Positions 28,281 to 36,021 of a stretch of 64,000 nucleotides of DNA are shown here, piece after piece (position 1 is the stretch's first letter; each line of letters starts with the position of its first letter). A program made the translations under genes and the position numbers. The notes beneath the pieces were generated by a model. The model was not told the DNA's origin. It searched no databases and saw nothing but the letters and a program-made list of their open reading frames with translations. Source of the stretch: Janthinobacterium sp. SUN073. Its GTDB lineage: Bacteria > Pseudomonadota > Gammaproteobacteria > Burkholderiales > Burkholderiaceae_D. The stretch lies in NCBI RefSeq assembly GCF_030397665.1, contig NZ_JAPUBT010000010.1, positions 62,001 through 126,000 on the forward strand, read 5' to 3'.

Positions 28281-28334
28281 TGTCCGGGCCGGGGAACCGA
28301 TGTCCGGTTTCCAGTGTCATTAGGTGTCCGGTTT
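28281..28334. repeat. Three direct copies of TGTCCGG(TTT)
   Basis: TGTCCGG occurs at 28281, 28301 and 28325, the last two extended to TGTCCGGTTT, with spacing of 20 and 24 bases. Short multiple repeats like this are found at ends of some IS21-like elements and also as iteron-like protein-binding sites. No transposase gene is present nearby, so it is either a remnant end or a binding array. Confidence 0.4.
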
Positions 28335-29400
28335 GAGAAGGGAAGTGCTGTCTGAACTGAAAAAATACTCACGACATGAGGAAATGATGGGAATGATACT
28401 GGCTGCGGGGTGTGGTGGATGGTAGCTGGAGGCTGCTAAATTGCGGAGGAAAGCGTGCAGTATTTGGGGTGCGGGGGGAGAGGCTTCGGGCCCCCTCTCC
28501 CCCCGCGAGAATGTTTGTCTATTTCCTTTTCGCAAACTATTACCCGATAGACTTGCGGCAGCATATTTCCTCCTACCTACTAGTATAGGATGCAACGAGC
28601 ATTTTCAGAGTCTTTCTGATATTTCAAAATCCGCCTATGCCACAGGCCCTTTTGACAACACCTATAGTTTCTGCCAAGGCCGTTTTTTTCGATCCCGGGG
28701 ACATTTGCGAAGCAAATGCGCTCGGAACACTCTTGGACTGGTGCGATCCACATTCTTAACGCGAAGCCACTTGGCCGATGTCTACCGGCACCCGAAAGGG
28801 GCGCGTAGGCCATACGGCCAGAGCGACTGGTCCGCGCCCACGCGGAATAGTGCCACTGGGGGAGCCGGTGGAAGGGCAATTGACCGTCCAGGTCAAATTG
28901 AAGCGCCCCGAGCGCTGACCTCCCACCGGGGGGCGAGAGCTCCCGGCCCCGACTGCGGTCGGGTTCCTCGCTTTCGATGGCGACCGCATCCCGAAGGGAT
29001 AAGGTCGAGTCCATCTGGACCGCTCAGAGCGTCAGCTTTGGGCGCTGCTGAAAGCGGGGAACCCGAGCGTAGCGGGGCCGCAGGACATCGGGGCGCTGGC
29101 CCCGAAGTATTTGGCAGGGCGTCCAGCCCGTAAAACCAAATGCGCTGTCCCGCAAGGAGTTTTCAACTCCGCGCAGCCCGCAGGGCGAAGGTCGTACTCT
29201 GGCTAAAAAAACATAGAGGCGCAAGAAGTGTTGTTTCCACCGGTAGAGCTATTCGAGGAAACAACGAAGTCGAGTTTTCTAAATGAAAAGCAAGAAACGC
29301 TGAACGAACAAAAATAGCGATCAGGCATCCTTTATGCCTGACTATTCGAGCATGTTAGATACCTCCTCCGCCTACTGCAATCTGGCCTGCGGCGCGACCA

Positions 29401-29426
29401 CCAGGGAGGACGCTGTTGCGTCCTCG
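29401..29426 (+). repeat. Inverted duplicate element, copy 1
   Basis: CCAGGGAGGACGCT..(T/C)GCGTCCTCG here is repeated in opposite orientation at 29691-29716, and similarity extends upstream through GCCTGCGGC. Each copy contains a perfect 8-bp hairpin (GAGGACGC with GCGTCCTC, four-base loop). Confidence 0.6.
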
Positions 29427-29690
29427 TCGTCTGCAAGCAGCCCTTTCCATGCAAAGGCAAGGCAATCAAACGCATGAAATATCCCCCGCGTAAGCAACGA
29501 GAGGATCATCCGCAGGCCAGGCGTCCCTGACTGGACTTGGCCGCCTGACGCCTCAAGCACGAGGACGAAACCTGGAAGTTGCTGGCTCGACGAACCGCAC
29601 CATCAGCAAGTATTCACCGGTTTATGACAACTCGTTGCTCGCACGCTAGCGTGACTGTTGGTGGACTCCGCGCTGCCGGCCAGAGGCCGG

Positions 29691-29716
29691 CGAGGACGCG
29701 AGAGCGTCCTCCCTGG
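29691..29716 (-). repeat. Inverted duplicate element, copy 2
   Basis: Opposite-orientation partner of 29401-29426, about 290 bases apart. It follows directly on another 7-bp hairpin (29675-29691) and a 12-base palindrome (29642-29653), making a row of three structures. Confidence 0.6.
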
Positions 29717-30007
29717 TTGTGTGCGAGCCGCAGGCGAAAAACGATCAACGCCTCAAACATTGCGCACGTTGCCGAAATTCCCCGAACCCAGAACACACCA
29801 TTCCAGCTCATGCATCCCCGTCCACAATCATCGCGATGCCTTCCACACAATCACCGTGTGACCAAAAACGGAACACTTGAACGTGTGTCGAAATGAAACC
29901 TCCTCGCGTGCACGTGCACTACTCATTGCTTGAGCATCTCAATTATCTTTCTTTATCTTTATGCTTCGAAGGTCCTTCGAAGGCCCTTCGGGCGATACTG
30001 TATTACT

Positions 30008-30199
30008 TCATGTTGAAAACGCACGCATCCACTTGGTAGCCGTCTCCATGACCCGGTTAGCAGCAAAGTCCGGAATTTCGTGACTACGACCACCTTCACA
30101 GTGCGGCACTTCGCTCAGCACTCGCGATCTCCCGACTGCATGTGTAACCCAAACTCCGACATTGCCTGGTTCCAGCTGAATCGCATCCAAACCGATCAC
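30008..30199 (-). CDS. Possible small protein of unknown function
   Basis: A ~63-residue open frame from a GTG at 30199. Its composition (VIGLDAIQLEPGNVGVWVTHAVG...) looks protein-like rather than random, but there is no clear ribosome site or known domain. Only weakly supported. Confidence 0.25.
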   Translation of the reverse strand: MIGLDAIQLEPGNVGVWVTHAVGRSRVLSEVPHCEGGRSHEIPDFAANRVMETATKWMRAFST

Positions 30200-30351
30200 G
30201 CGCAAATCTAGGCCTATTTCATACCACTTTCGTCATGGCCGGCTAACTGCCATATACGGAAGTAGGAAGGACACTGCCTCACAGTTACGGACCGTCAGGT
30301 AGCACCGTCCGACAACCCGAGCTAATCTCATTATCGTAAAGGATTTTTACC

Positions 30352-31065
30352 ATGCGCTTCTTCAAGTTGCACAACACTTACTGGTCTGATCGTCGTAGCC
30401 GTCTCATCGCCAAAACTGGTCCTCAAGGCCACTTGGTATACCTTTACCTGAACTCCGCTTCGCTGGGTAACTACATCGGTATCTTTTACCTGAACCGCGA
30501 TCAGGCTTGCATGGACCTGTCCATGGCGGAATCCGATCTGATGGACTACGTCCAGAAGTTCATCAATCTGGGTATTGTCAAGTATGACGAGGAAAATGAA
30601 GTCATCTGGATTCTTGACGCTGCGCAGGATATGGGACAGATGCTAGCAGCCGACAAGCGTGCTATTGGTATCCGAGCCGACTACGCAGGCGTGTCGAAAA
30701 ATTCCCCTCTGCGCAAAGAGTTCTATACGAAGTATGCCAAAGCCCTGACATTGCTGGATGAAGAGTTCTGTGCGGGCGAAACTACCGGGACAGAATCCAG
30801 TTTTAACAAGGCCAAGATAGGTGAGGCGAGGTTGCGCTTTGACGGGGCTGTAGAAGTGCTGATGGCACTTCGAACGGACAACCGTCAACTATTCAGCGAA
30901 AACGCCGATGAATACGTCGGAGCCGATGCCGTAAGCATCTGGAAAGAAAAAGGCCATGCTGAGGCCACCCGAATCATTCTTGCGGCAATGCGATCCAACG
31001 ATCTGGACTTACGCGTGGCCATGGGCCGCAAACCGGTTGCGAGTAGCCCGTTGCGCGACATCTAG
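30352..31065 (+). CDS. Replication-initiator-like protein (winged-helix N-terminus)
   Basis: A 237-residue protein. The N-terminal ~100 residues resemble the winged-helix domain of phage and plasmid replisome organisers: an opening with W-D-R (YWSDRRSRLIAK), a helix with LVYLYLNSASLGNYIGIFYL, then a second helix pair and IVKYDEENEVIWILDAAQDMG, matching the usual pattern of a short wing ending in an acidic turn and a VWI strand. The C-terminal half is not recognised. AAGGA lies 8 bases before the ATG. It suggests that the island derives from a plasmid-like replicon or can be copied after excision. Assignment is by pattern only. Confidence 0.55.
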   Translation: MRFFKLHNTYWSDRRSRLIAKTGPQGHLVYLYLNSASLGNYIGIFYLNRDQACMDLSMAESDLMDYVQKFINLGIVKYDEENEVIWILDAAQDMGQMLAADKRAIGIRADYAGVSKNSPLRKEFYTKYAKALTLLDEEFCAGETTGTESSFNKAKIGEARLRFDGAVEVLMALRTDNRQLFSENADEYVGADAVSIWKEKGHAEATRIILAAMRSNDLDLRVAMGRKPVASSPLRDI

Positions 31066-31195
31066 GCTTAACTATTCACATTAGTTCAAGCGTACGGGAG
31101 GAGGGCGATCCGACGGACATCAAACTCCTGAACAGGCAGGAAGACCTTCTGGCTTATAAGTTATACGCAGTAACAATGTACAGGATTTTTCTTAA

Positions 31196-31999
31196 ATGAA
31201 AAGCAAACAACAGATCGGCCAGGAGTATCGAATTAAGACGCTTAAGTTTTTGGCTTGCGTAGGCTACGCCACCACACGTCAAATCTCGATGGCCGTGCTC
31301 GGTGCATGCGACGTAAGCAGCCGCAAGATGGCTGGCAGAACCATTCGCAGGCTGCGGGTACTTGGATATCTGGCGGAGAAGCGTGATGGGAATTCGGTAG
31401 CGGGGGAGCTAATGGTGGCGCTAAATCGTGCTGGTGTGGCAGCACTCGCGGAATTCGTCGAGCTGCCTGATGGGCGAGCGCACGCACGTGACTGGCTTCG
31501 CCATGCGCACAAACATCGCACAGCATGCAATTCCGTTTTTGCCGCTCTGACCCGAGGACTCGATGAGCATATTGGCTATTCAGAATTACAGATTCGGGCA
31601 GGTAGCGCCCTGACCAAACTGTTGGTTTTTAGCTATAAAGATGATGAAGGTAACAGTCTTCAAAAGATTCCTGATTTGCTGCTACAAGGGGTCTCTGGAC
31701 CTATTTGGGTCGAGGTAGAGAATGGATACCGGGGCGCACGGGATTTTCAGAAACTTATCTGGTTTTTGCGGCGCATCTTTGAGCATCCGGCTCCCTTGGC
31801 TGATAAGGTGTGGTTTGTTGTCACTGCCGCAGGCGCCAAGACCATCGGGAAGCGTCTGCGTGCAGCGTTGACGCATTTATCTGATAGTGGATATCCACGC
31901 CAAATTCGTGAACTTGACGCCCGGATTTTGAGCGAGCGCCTTGCAGTCTACCGACTGGATGCAGACCTCTTAAAATTAACTCAGCTCCCTCTTCTGTAG
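31196..31999 (+). CDS. Replication-relaxation/mobilisation-like protein
   Basis: A 267-residue protein with an N-terminal winged-helix region (KTLKFLACVGYATTRQISMAVLG..., residues ~13-60, ending in a GYLAEKRDG wing). A C-terminal part has the restriction-nuclease-like pattern seen in the replication-relaxation family: an H/N-rich helix (HKHRTACNSVFAAL), IPDLLLQG and WVEVENGYRG (residues ~160-185), followed by Lys/Arg helices. It follows the initiator-like gene by 130 bases on the same strand. The family call is tentative. Confidence 0.45.
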   Translation: MKSKQQIGQEYRIKTLKFLACVGYATTRQISMAVLGACDVSSRKMAGRTIRRLRVLGYLAEKRDGNSVAGELMVALNRAGVAALAEFVELPDGRAHARDWLRHAHKHRTACNSVFAALTRGLDEHIGYSELQIRAGSALTKLLVFSYKDDEGNSLQKIPDLLLQGVSGPIWVEVENGYRGARDFQKLIWFLRRIFEHPAPLADKVWFVVTAAGAKTIGKRLRAALTHLSDSGYPRQIRELDARILSERLAVYRLDADLLKLTQLPLL

Positions 32000-32049
32000 G
32001 GTTCCATTGGCAATAACCCACGCCTGGTGGACGGCCTGGGTTTGCAGGA

Positions 32050-32253
32050 TCAGTCGTCGTGCTCGCGGCCTGCGTGGTTGGCCTCGCCCTCTGGCGAGAA
32101 CAGCACCGGACCCTTGTCGCCATCGATGCGCACTTCGAAAACATTGGTACTGTTGGCAACTTCCACATCGAAGACCCCGTAGCGTTTTTTGTGCTCAAGT
32201 TCGGTGCGGGTAGGCGCCCAGTCGATTCGGGCGCTCCACTCAGATTGTTGCAC
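32050..32253 (-). pseudogene. Fragment resembling a PepSY-domain protein C-terminus
   Basis: A ~67-codon frame encoding KKRYGVFDVEVANSTNVFEVRIDGDKG, close to the PepSY consensus of a beta strand followed by V-D-x-x-x-G. It ends in an acidic His-containing tail (EGEANHAGREHDD). It lacks the signal peptide and helix of a complete PepSY protein, and its GC content is nearer to the host than to the island. It is likely a truncated remnant, though a short functional protein cannot be excluded. Confidence 0.4.
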
Positions 32254-32261
32254 TGATTACG

Positions 32262-32507
32262 TTAGCAGCCACTCTTCATGGTTGGGATAGCTTTCCAGAC
32301 CAACTCTACAAAGTCCCCGGGAGGAATCTTCAGGGCGCTTGCAATTTTCATCACACTCTCCAAGGAGGGCGATTTAATCCCCAACTCAAGTTCAGAGATG
32401 TATTTCCGTTGTAAACCGGCTTCAAAACCAAGCTGCTCTTGTGTCATTTCAACATCTTTTCGCAGGCGGCGCAAAACCGTTCCAAATGCAATCGCTATCG
32501 TGTTCAA
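32262..32507 (-). CDS. XRE-family transcriptional regulator
   Basis: An 81-residue protein consisting almost wholly of one Cro/C1-type helix-turn-helix: VLRRLRKDVEMTQEQLGFEAGLQRKYISELELG (residues ~10-44), followed by SLESVMKIASALKI. Small stand-alone XRE repressors commonly control island or phage genes. It is divergent from the exported-protein gene at 32746, so it may control that gene and itself. The region 32508-32570 contains repeated GGGAAT/ATTCCC-like sequence that could be its operator. Confidence 0.85.
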   Translation of the reverse strand: MNTIAIAFGTVLRRLRKDVEMTQEQLGFEAGLQRKYISELELGIKSPSLESVMKIASALKIPPGDFVELVWKAIPTMKSGC

Positions 32508-32745
32508 AATTCCCCCTATTGCGGGAATTTCTCAATTTTCGTAGAATTGGTCTTCCCGCTATAGTGGGAAATATGCCGACTGCAAGCTAAAAATCTGCTT
32601 CAAGCTACTTTCCAGGTGTAAAAAGCGCGATCAGATATCGACCCTGTCCGGCACTCACGAAATTAATGAGAGATCAAAAGCTACGGACAAAATTCTGATC
32701 TTACGTGATTCCGTCCCTTTTTTTTGATGTAACAACTGAGAAATT

Positions 32746-33732
32746 ATGAATAAAATTCTAAAAAAGCTTCTTCCGGTCCTTGCTGTTCTTTCCGGAGGAT
32801 TTTTCAGTGCCGTACACGCGGCGCCCCAAACACAACAAGAAGCGCGTGCGCAACTTTTTTCTGCAGTAAAAGTTTACGAGGATAATCAGTTTGGCTTTAG
32901 CATCGGTGGAATTTGGTATTGGATTAACAAGCCAAATTATCTAATTGCATTGGATGTTGGTGGGACAGCATATAACTTCATAGATGTTGCATCCTTTGAA
33001 AGAATATCTGAAAATTCTAGCGGGGATTTTTTGTCGGTCCGTCTCCGTACAGGAGAGGTAATCAAAGCCCAATATGGAAAAATCAATTGGATAGCATGTA
33101 GAAATGTTTCAGTTGGTAGTATTCCTTGCAAAGAAGGTGGAAGGATTACCAGTATGGCAAATATTGATCCAATGAACGACTTTGATAGAGTGTTTTCTTT
33201 TGCTAAAGAAAAGGAATTGGGGAGGCATAGCGATCAAAGTGCTGTTGTTTTTGACGTGGCATCTCGCCCACTCATGCCATCTACCGGAGTATCAATCAAA
33301 GTATTAACTGGTGAAGAATTTCGAAAAGTCCAAAGTCGTATTGATGACTATATAACCATACGAAAATCCGAGAAAATTAGAGTGAAAGAAAAAGAAGATA
33401 TAGAACTAGCCTCGCTGCGGTCTCCAGAAAGAACTGCTAAATTTCAAATGGAGGCTCAAAATGAGTTGAGATATTGGCAAAAAGAACCTTTAGGTAGTCG
33501 GATTTTCTGCGAGACAAGTTACGGCGTTGGCAGCACTCCAGGTAGCGTCGTCAGCTTGACGGATACAGATAAGGTGCGTTGCAAAGGACACGAAACAAAA
33601 GAGGTTCGCATTGCTATCTTAACCCAGACAGGCTGGAAAATAATAGAGCAGACAAGCCGGCCGTTTTCCGATGGAATCGGGGAGCACAAATATTTAGTAC
33701 ATGCTCAAGTTACCATCCAGAAAATTAAGTAA
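32746..33732 (+). CDS. Exported protein of unknown function (island cargo)
   Basis: A 328-residue protein with a clear signal peptide (MNKILKKLLPVLAVLSGGFFSAVHA, cleavage after AHA near residue 25). The mature part is hydrophilic with a Lys/Glu-rich central stretch (residues ~205-245) that may form a coiled coil, and four Cys residues (in IACRN, IPCKEG, IFCETS and VRCKGH). AT-rich codon use unlike the chromosome marks it as transferred. No family was recognised. Confidence 0.7.
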   Translation: MNKILKKLLPVLAVLSGGFFSAVHAAPQTQQEARAQLFSAVKVYEDNQFGFSIGGIWYWINKPNYLIALDVGGTAYNFIDVASFERISENSSGDFLSVRLRTGEVIKAQYGKINWIACRNVSVGSIPCKEGGRITSMANIDPMNDFDRVFSFAKEKELGRHSDQSAVVFDVASRPLMPSTGVSIKVLTGEEFRKVQSRIDDYITIRKSEKIRVKEKEDIELASLRSPERTAKFQMEAQNELRYWQKEPLGSRIFCETSYGVGSTPGSVVSLTDTDKVRCKGHETKEVRIAILTQTGWKIIEQTSRPFSDGIGEHKYLVHAQVTIQKIK

Positions 33733-33969
33733 ATCTTGTGTAAGATTTATACTGCGGTAGTTCTACGGTATAAAATATTCACGTAAATCGAGAATTTTAT
33801 TATTTTCCGGATGAATGTCGTCGGGATAAATTTATTTTTTGGTGGTGGAAGAATTTAATTAATTACACCTTTGGAATTAAAAAATTTAAATGGAAAGAAT
33901 TCATTGATGTTTTTTAGTGAGATTAAACCCAGAACTACCTCGCACTTGGTGTCGAATCATTAGATGATA

Positions 33970-33991
33970 GGCCCGCCGAAATTGGCGGGCC
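33970..33991. terminator. Hairpin downstream of the integrase gene
   Basis: A perfect 8-bp stem GGCCCGCC/GGCGGGCC with a 6-base loop lies 20 bases past the integrase stop. There is no strong U-tract on the minus strand, so termination is probable but not certain. Confidence 0.5.
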
Positions 33992-34010
33992 AGAGGTGAA
34001 AATAAAATGC

Positions 34011-35681
34011 TTAGGCGGCTCGGCGTCTAAAGTCCACGCTGATGACGTTTTTCGGTAGCGGAGCGTTCCACTCCGATGCCTTTGATTCCACCGAAACGTT
34101 CTCGACCCTGGGTGTGATCATCGTCGCAGGTGCAACTTGATCTTCCGATGAGTCTTCACAGGTTTCAGCTGGCTGCTCTATTACGCCGTCAATGAGGCCT
34201 CTGAGGGGGATTTTCGCTTCTGCTTTAAGGCGCTTACGCCCACGGTGGGTAGTGCACGTCTTATCAGAACTGAATGCCATATCGAGCCGCTTTGCGAGGC
34301 CTTGGGTGCACAAATGCGCGTATCGAAGCAGCATCCGTACATCGCGATGTCCGCTAAAGGCTTGAAGGTCAAGTAGCGAAAATCCACCAGGCGTATTGCT
34401 ACCGATCTCCGCAACCTTGGAGATTGCTTCGTGCCTCAAATCGTGCACATGGAGGTCATCATCGTCGGTGAACGCCGCATGGTTACACATCCTGCTCCAG
34501 GCCTTGCGCAAGGCCTCATTGGTAAAGTCAAATACAAGCTCGCTGGTGCGCGGCAATTGTCGAAGCAGTTCGATCAGGTCGCTGCGCAACGGCAGTTTGC
34601 GTGGCCGCCCGTTTTTCGTTTCAGGAAGGAACGCTGTTTGCAACTCCAAGTCGACGTTGGACCAGAGAAGAGAGAGCGACTCGCCACGGCGTGCGCCAGT
34701 CATGAGCTGGAATTGCACAAAGGTTTCGTACATAGGAATATGAACCAAACTGGCTTGTGCTTTTCTTAGATTTCGCTTGCGGGTTTGCCAGATGCGATAG
34801 CGGGTAGGCGACCCTTCAGCTTGTTGAAGCTCGGGGGATACCAATTGGTCGAGCCGGAATGCCTGGGACCACTTCTGGTCTTCCACAAATGCCCCCTCCA
34901 GCAGACGACCTTCCTCATCTGCTTTGAGGCGGCGGTCCCGTTCGTTGAAGTATTTAGGACGCTTCACACCGTCCATTGGACTAACGAGGAGATGGATGCG
35001 CCAAGTCTTGATGGCGATGTTGCAGACGGCTGAGATGATGTCCAGTTCACGGTCTACAGTCGACTTCGATACCGCCTGGCAACGCTCGTCAACATACTCA
35101 GTCAGGTCGTCCGGCACGATTTGCGCAAATGGCTTCAGAATGAAGCGCGTCGCCGAACATGCTGCGGGGCGCATTTTCTTGCCGGTCTCTTTGCGAATCT
35201 TCATCGCCTTGACCTTGGCACAGGGATTAGGATGGCTGGCGACAATCTCCGCGATGGATTGCCGCTGCAAGCCCGCATCCTCCAGCATCGCGTTGATTTT
35301 GTAGGCATCAATCTCGAAGCTCTTATTGCGTGGCGCCTCTTCGCGCAAGTAGCGGATCATCAGTTCCGCGAGCGTAGTGTTCTGAGCTTTTGAATAGTCG
35401 ACAAAGAGGCCTTGGCTGTGTTCCACCTTCAGCTTAGCCCTCACAAGTTCAGCCTCTTTTAGGGAGTTCGCGTACAACACTTGGTCCTCGTGCCCCTTTT
35501 TGCGGATGCGGACCATGTAGTGGTCATCCAGGAGGATCAGCTTGGGTTTGAATTTTTGCACCCGCAGGGACTGGCAGTAAGCTTCCGCATTTTTCTGCTT
35601 ATCGTGGGGGAAGGTCTTCGTAAGATCGTCGCGGTTCTTGACCGAGACCTGGTAGTGCGAGCGATTTTCAATGGACGCCAT
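34011..35681 (-). CDS. int: Tyrosine recombinase (island integrase)
   Basis: A 556-residue phage-type integrase. The catalytic domain shows LMTGARRGESLSLLW (first Arg), HDLRHEAISKVAEIG (His-x-x-Arg), SGHRDVRMLLRYAHL (His/Arg and catalytic Tyr). The N-terminal part (residues ~1-200) holds arm-binding and SAM-like core-binding regions. The ATG at 35681 (MASIENRS) is preferred; the frame is open further upstream, but that extension would read through the tRNA. Its start lies 214 bases from the tRNA-Pro gene, the usual arrangement for tRNA-targeting islands. Confidence 0.9.
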   Translation of the reverse strand: MASIENRSHYQVSVKNRDDLTKTFPHDKQKNAEAYCQSLRVQKFKPKLILLDDHYMVRIRKKGHEDQVLYANSLKEAELVRAKLKVEHSQGLFVDYSKAQNTTLAELMIRYLREEAPRNKSFEIDAYKINAMLEDAGLQRQSIAEIVASHPNPCAKVKAMKIRKETGKKMRPAACSATRFILKPFAQIVPDDLTEYVDERCQAVSKSTVDRELDIISAVCNIAIKTWRIHLLVSPMDGVKRPKYFNERDRRLKADEEGRLLEGAFVEDQKWSQAFRLDQLVSPELQQAEGSPTRYRIWQTRKRNLRKAQASLVHIPMYETFVQFQLMTGARRGESLSLLWSNVDLELQTAFLPETKNGRPRKLPLRSDLIELLRQLPRTSELVFDFTNEALRKAWSRMCNHAAFTDDDDLHVHDLRHEAISKVAEIGSNTPGGFSLLDLQAFSGHRDVRMLLRYAHLCTQGLAKRLDMAFSSDKTCTTHRGRKRLKAEAKIPLRGLIDGVIEQPAETCEDSSEDQVAPATMITPRVENVSVESKASEWNAPLPKNVISVDFRRRAA

Positions 35682-35895
35682 GTCCGTACTCCGTGAAGTT
35701 GTGGAGCACGGTATAGATCGATACCGAAGTGATGAATTTGCGCGTTCGACAACACTTCGCCAAATGTCCCTGCAAATAAGCTCTGTTGTTGCAATCGCTA
35801 CTTCGTCAGATGGCAACCACCACCGATTTGCCACTGAATTGACTTCAAACCGAAGTGGTGTTGCAATAACTCTTTGTTTTGCAAGGGAATTTTTG

Positions 35896-35969
35896 TCGGG
35901 GTGACTGGATTCGAACCAGCGCCCTCTGCGTCCCGAACGCAGCGCTCTACCAGGCTGAGCCACACCCCG
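35896..35969 (-). tRNA. tRNA-Pro(CGG), hybrid host/island gene
   Basis: A complete 74-base cloverleaf on the minus strand: acceptor CGGGGTG/CACCCCG, D-arm GCTC/GAGC, anticodon stem CTGCG/CGCAG with loop TTCGGGA (anticodon CGG), variable loop AGGGC, T-arm GCTGG-TTCGAAT-CCAGT, discriminator A. CCA is not encoded here (ACAA follows), whereas the displaced host 3' half at 24158 encodes CCA and has a different but equally paired T-stem. The 3' half is therefore island-supplied. Confidence 0.93.
35923..35939. repeat. attR core within tRNA-Pro
   Basis: Seventeen bases identical to 24188-24204, covering the anticodon loop and the 3' side of the anticodon stem. Bases on both sides differ between the two copies, which defines the core. 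Confidence 0.82.
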
Positions 35970-36021
35970 CCCCTTCATTACAGCAGATGGCGGGGCGGCT
36001 TTCAAGCGGCTGCGTCAAGGC

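Larger units (their letters stand above)
28335..30351. other. GC-rich, hairpin-dense DNA without a confident gene
   Basis: About 2 kb in which long open frames on both strands are shadows of base composition and show no domain. It contains many inverted repeats: CATTTGC-GAA-GCAAATG near 28705, CAGGCAT-cctt-ATGCCTG near 29325, palindrome CACGCTAGCGTG (29642-29653), GCCGGCC-AGA-GGCCGGC (29675-29691), GAGGACGC-gaga-GCGTCCTC (29692-29711), and three tandem CTTCGAAGG-like units at 29964-29993. Together with the replication-like gene downstream this could be a plasmid-type origin or transfer region, but nothing proves it. Confidence 0.4.
24188..35939. mobile_element. Integrated island (~11.75 kb) in tRNA-Pro, carrying a retron
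   Basis: It is bounded by a 17-base direct repeat (24188-24204 and 35923-35939) that lies in the anticodon loop and stem of tRNA-Pro(CGG). A tyrosine recombinase gene sits at the right end next to the intact tRNA. Base composition is patchy and mostly lower in GC than the flanks (very AT-rich at 24.2-27.4 and 33.7-34.0 kb). The cargo is a retron operon, replication- and mobilisation-like genes, an XRE regulator and an exported unknown protein. There are no conjugation genes, so it is not self-transmissible from what is seen here. Confidence 0.85.

Noticed and set aside
28281-28334. CRISPR array
   Set aside because: Only three 7-10 base repeats with spacing too short for spacers and no cas genes.
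28441-29133. 230-residue plus-strand frame in GC-rich DNA
   Set aside because: Arg/Gly/Pro-rich composition typical of non-coding GC-rich sequence, with an equally long frame on the opposite strand.
34011-36005. Integrase frame extended to 36005 (108 additional residues)
   Set aside because: The extension translates the antisense-free region of the tRNA-Pro gene and its flank; the ATG at 35681 gives a normal integrase N-terminus.
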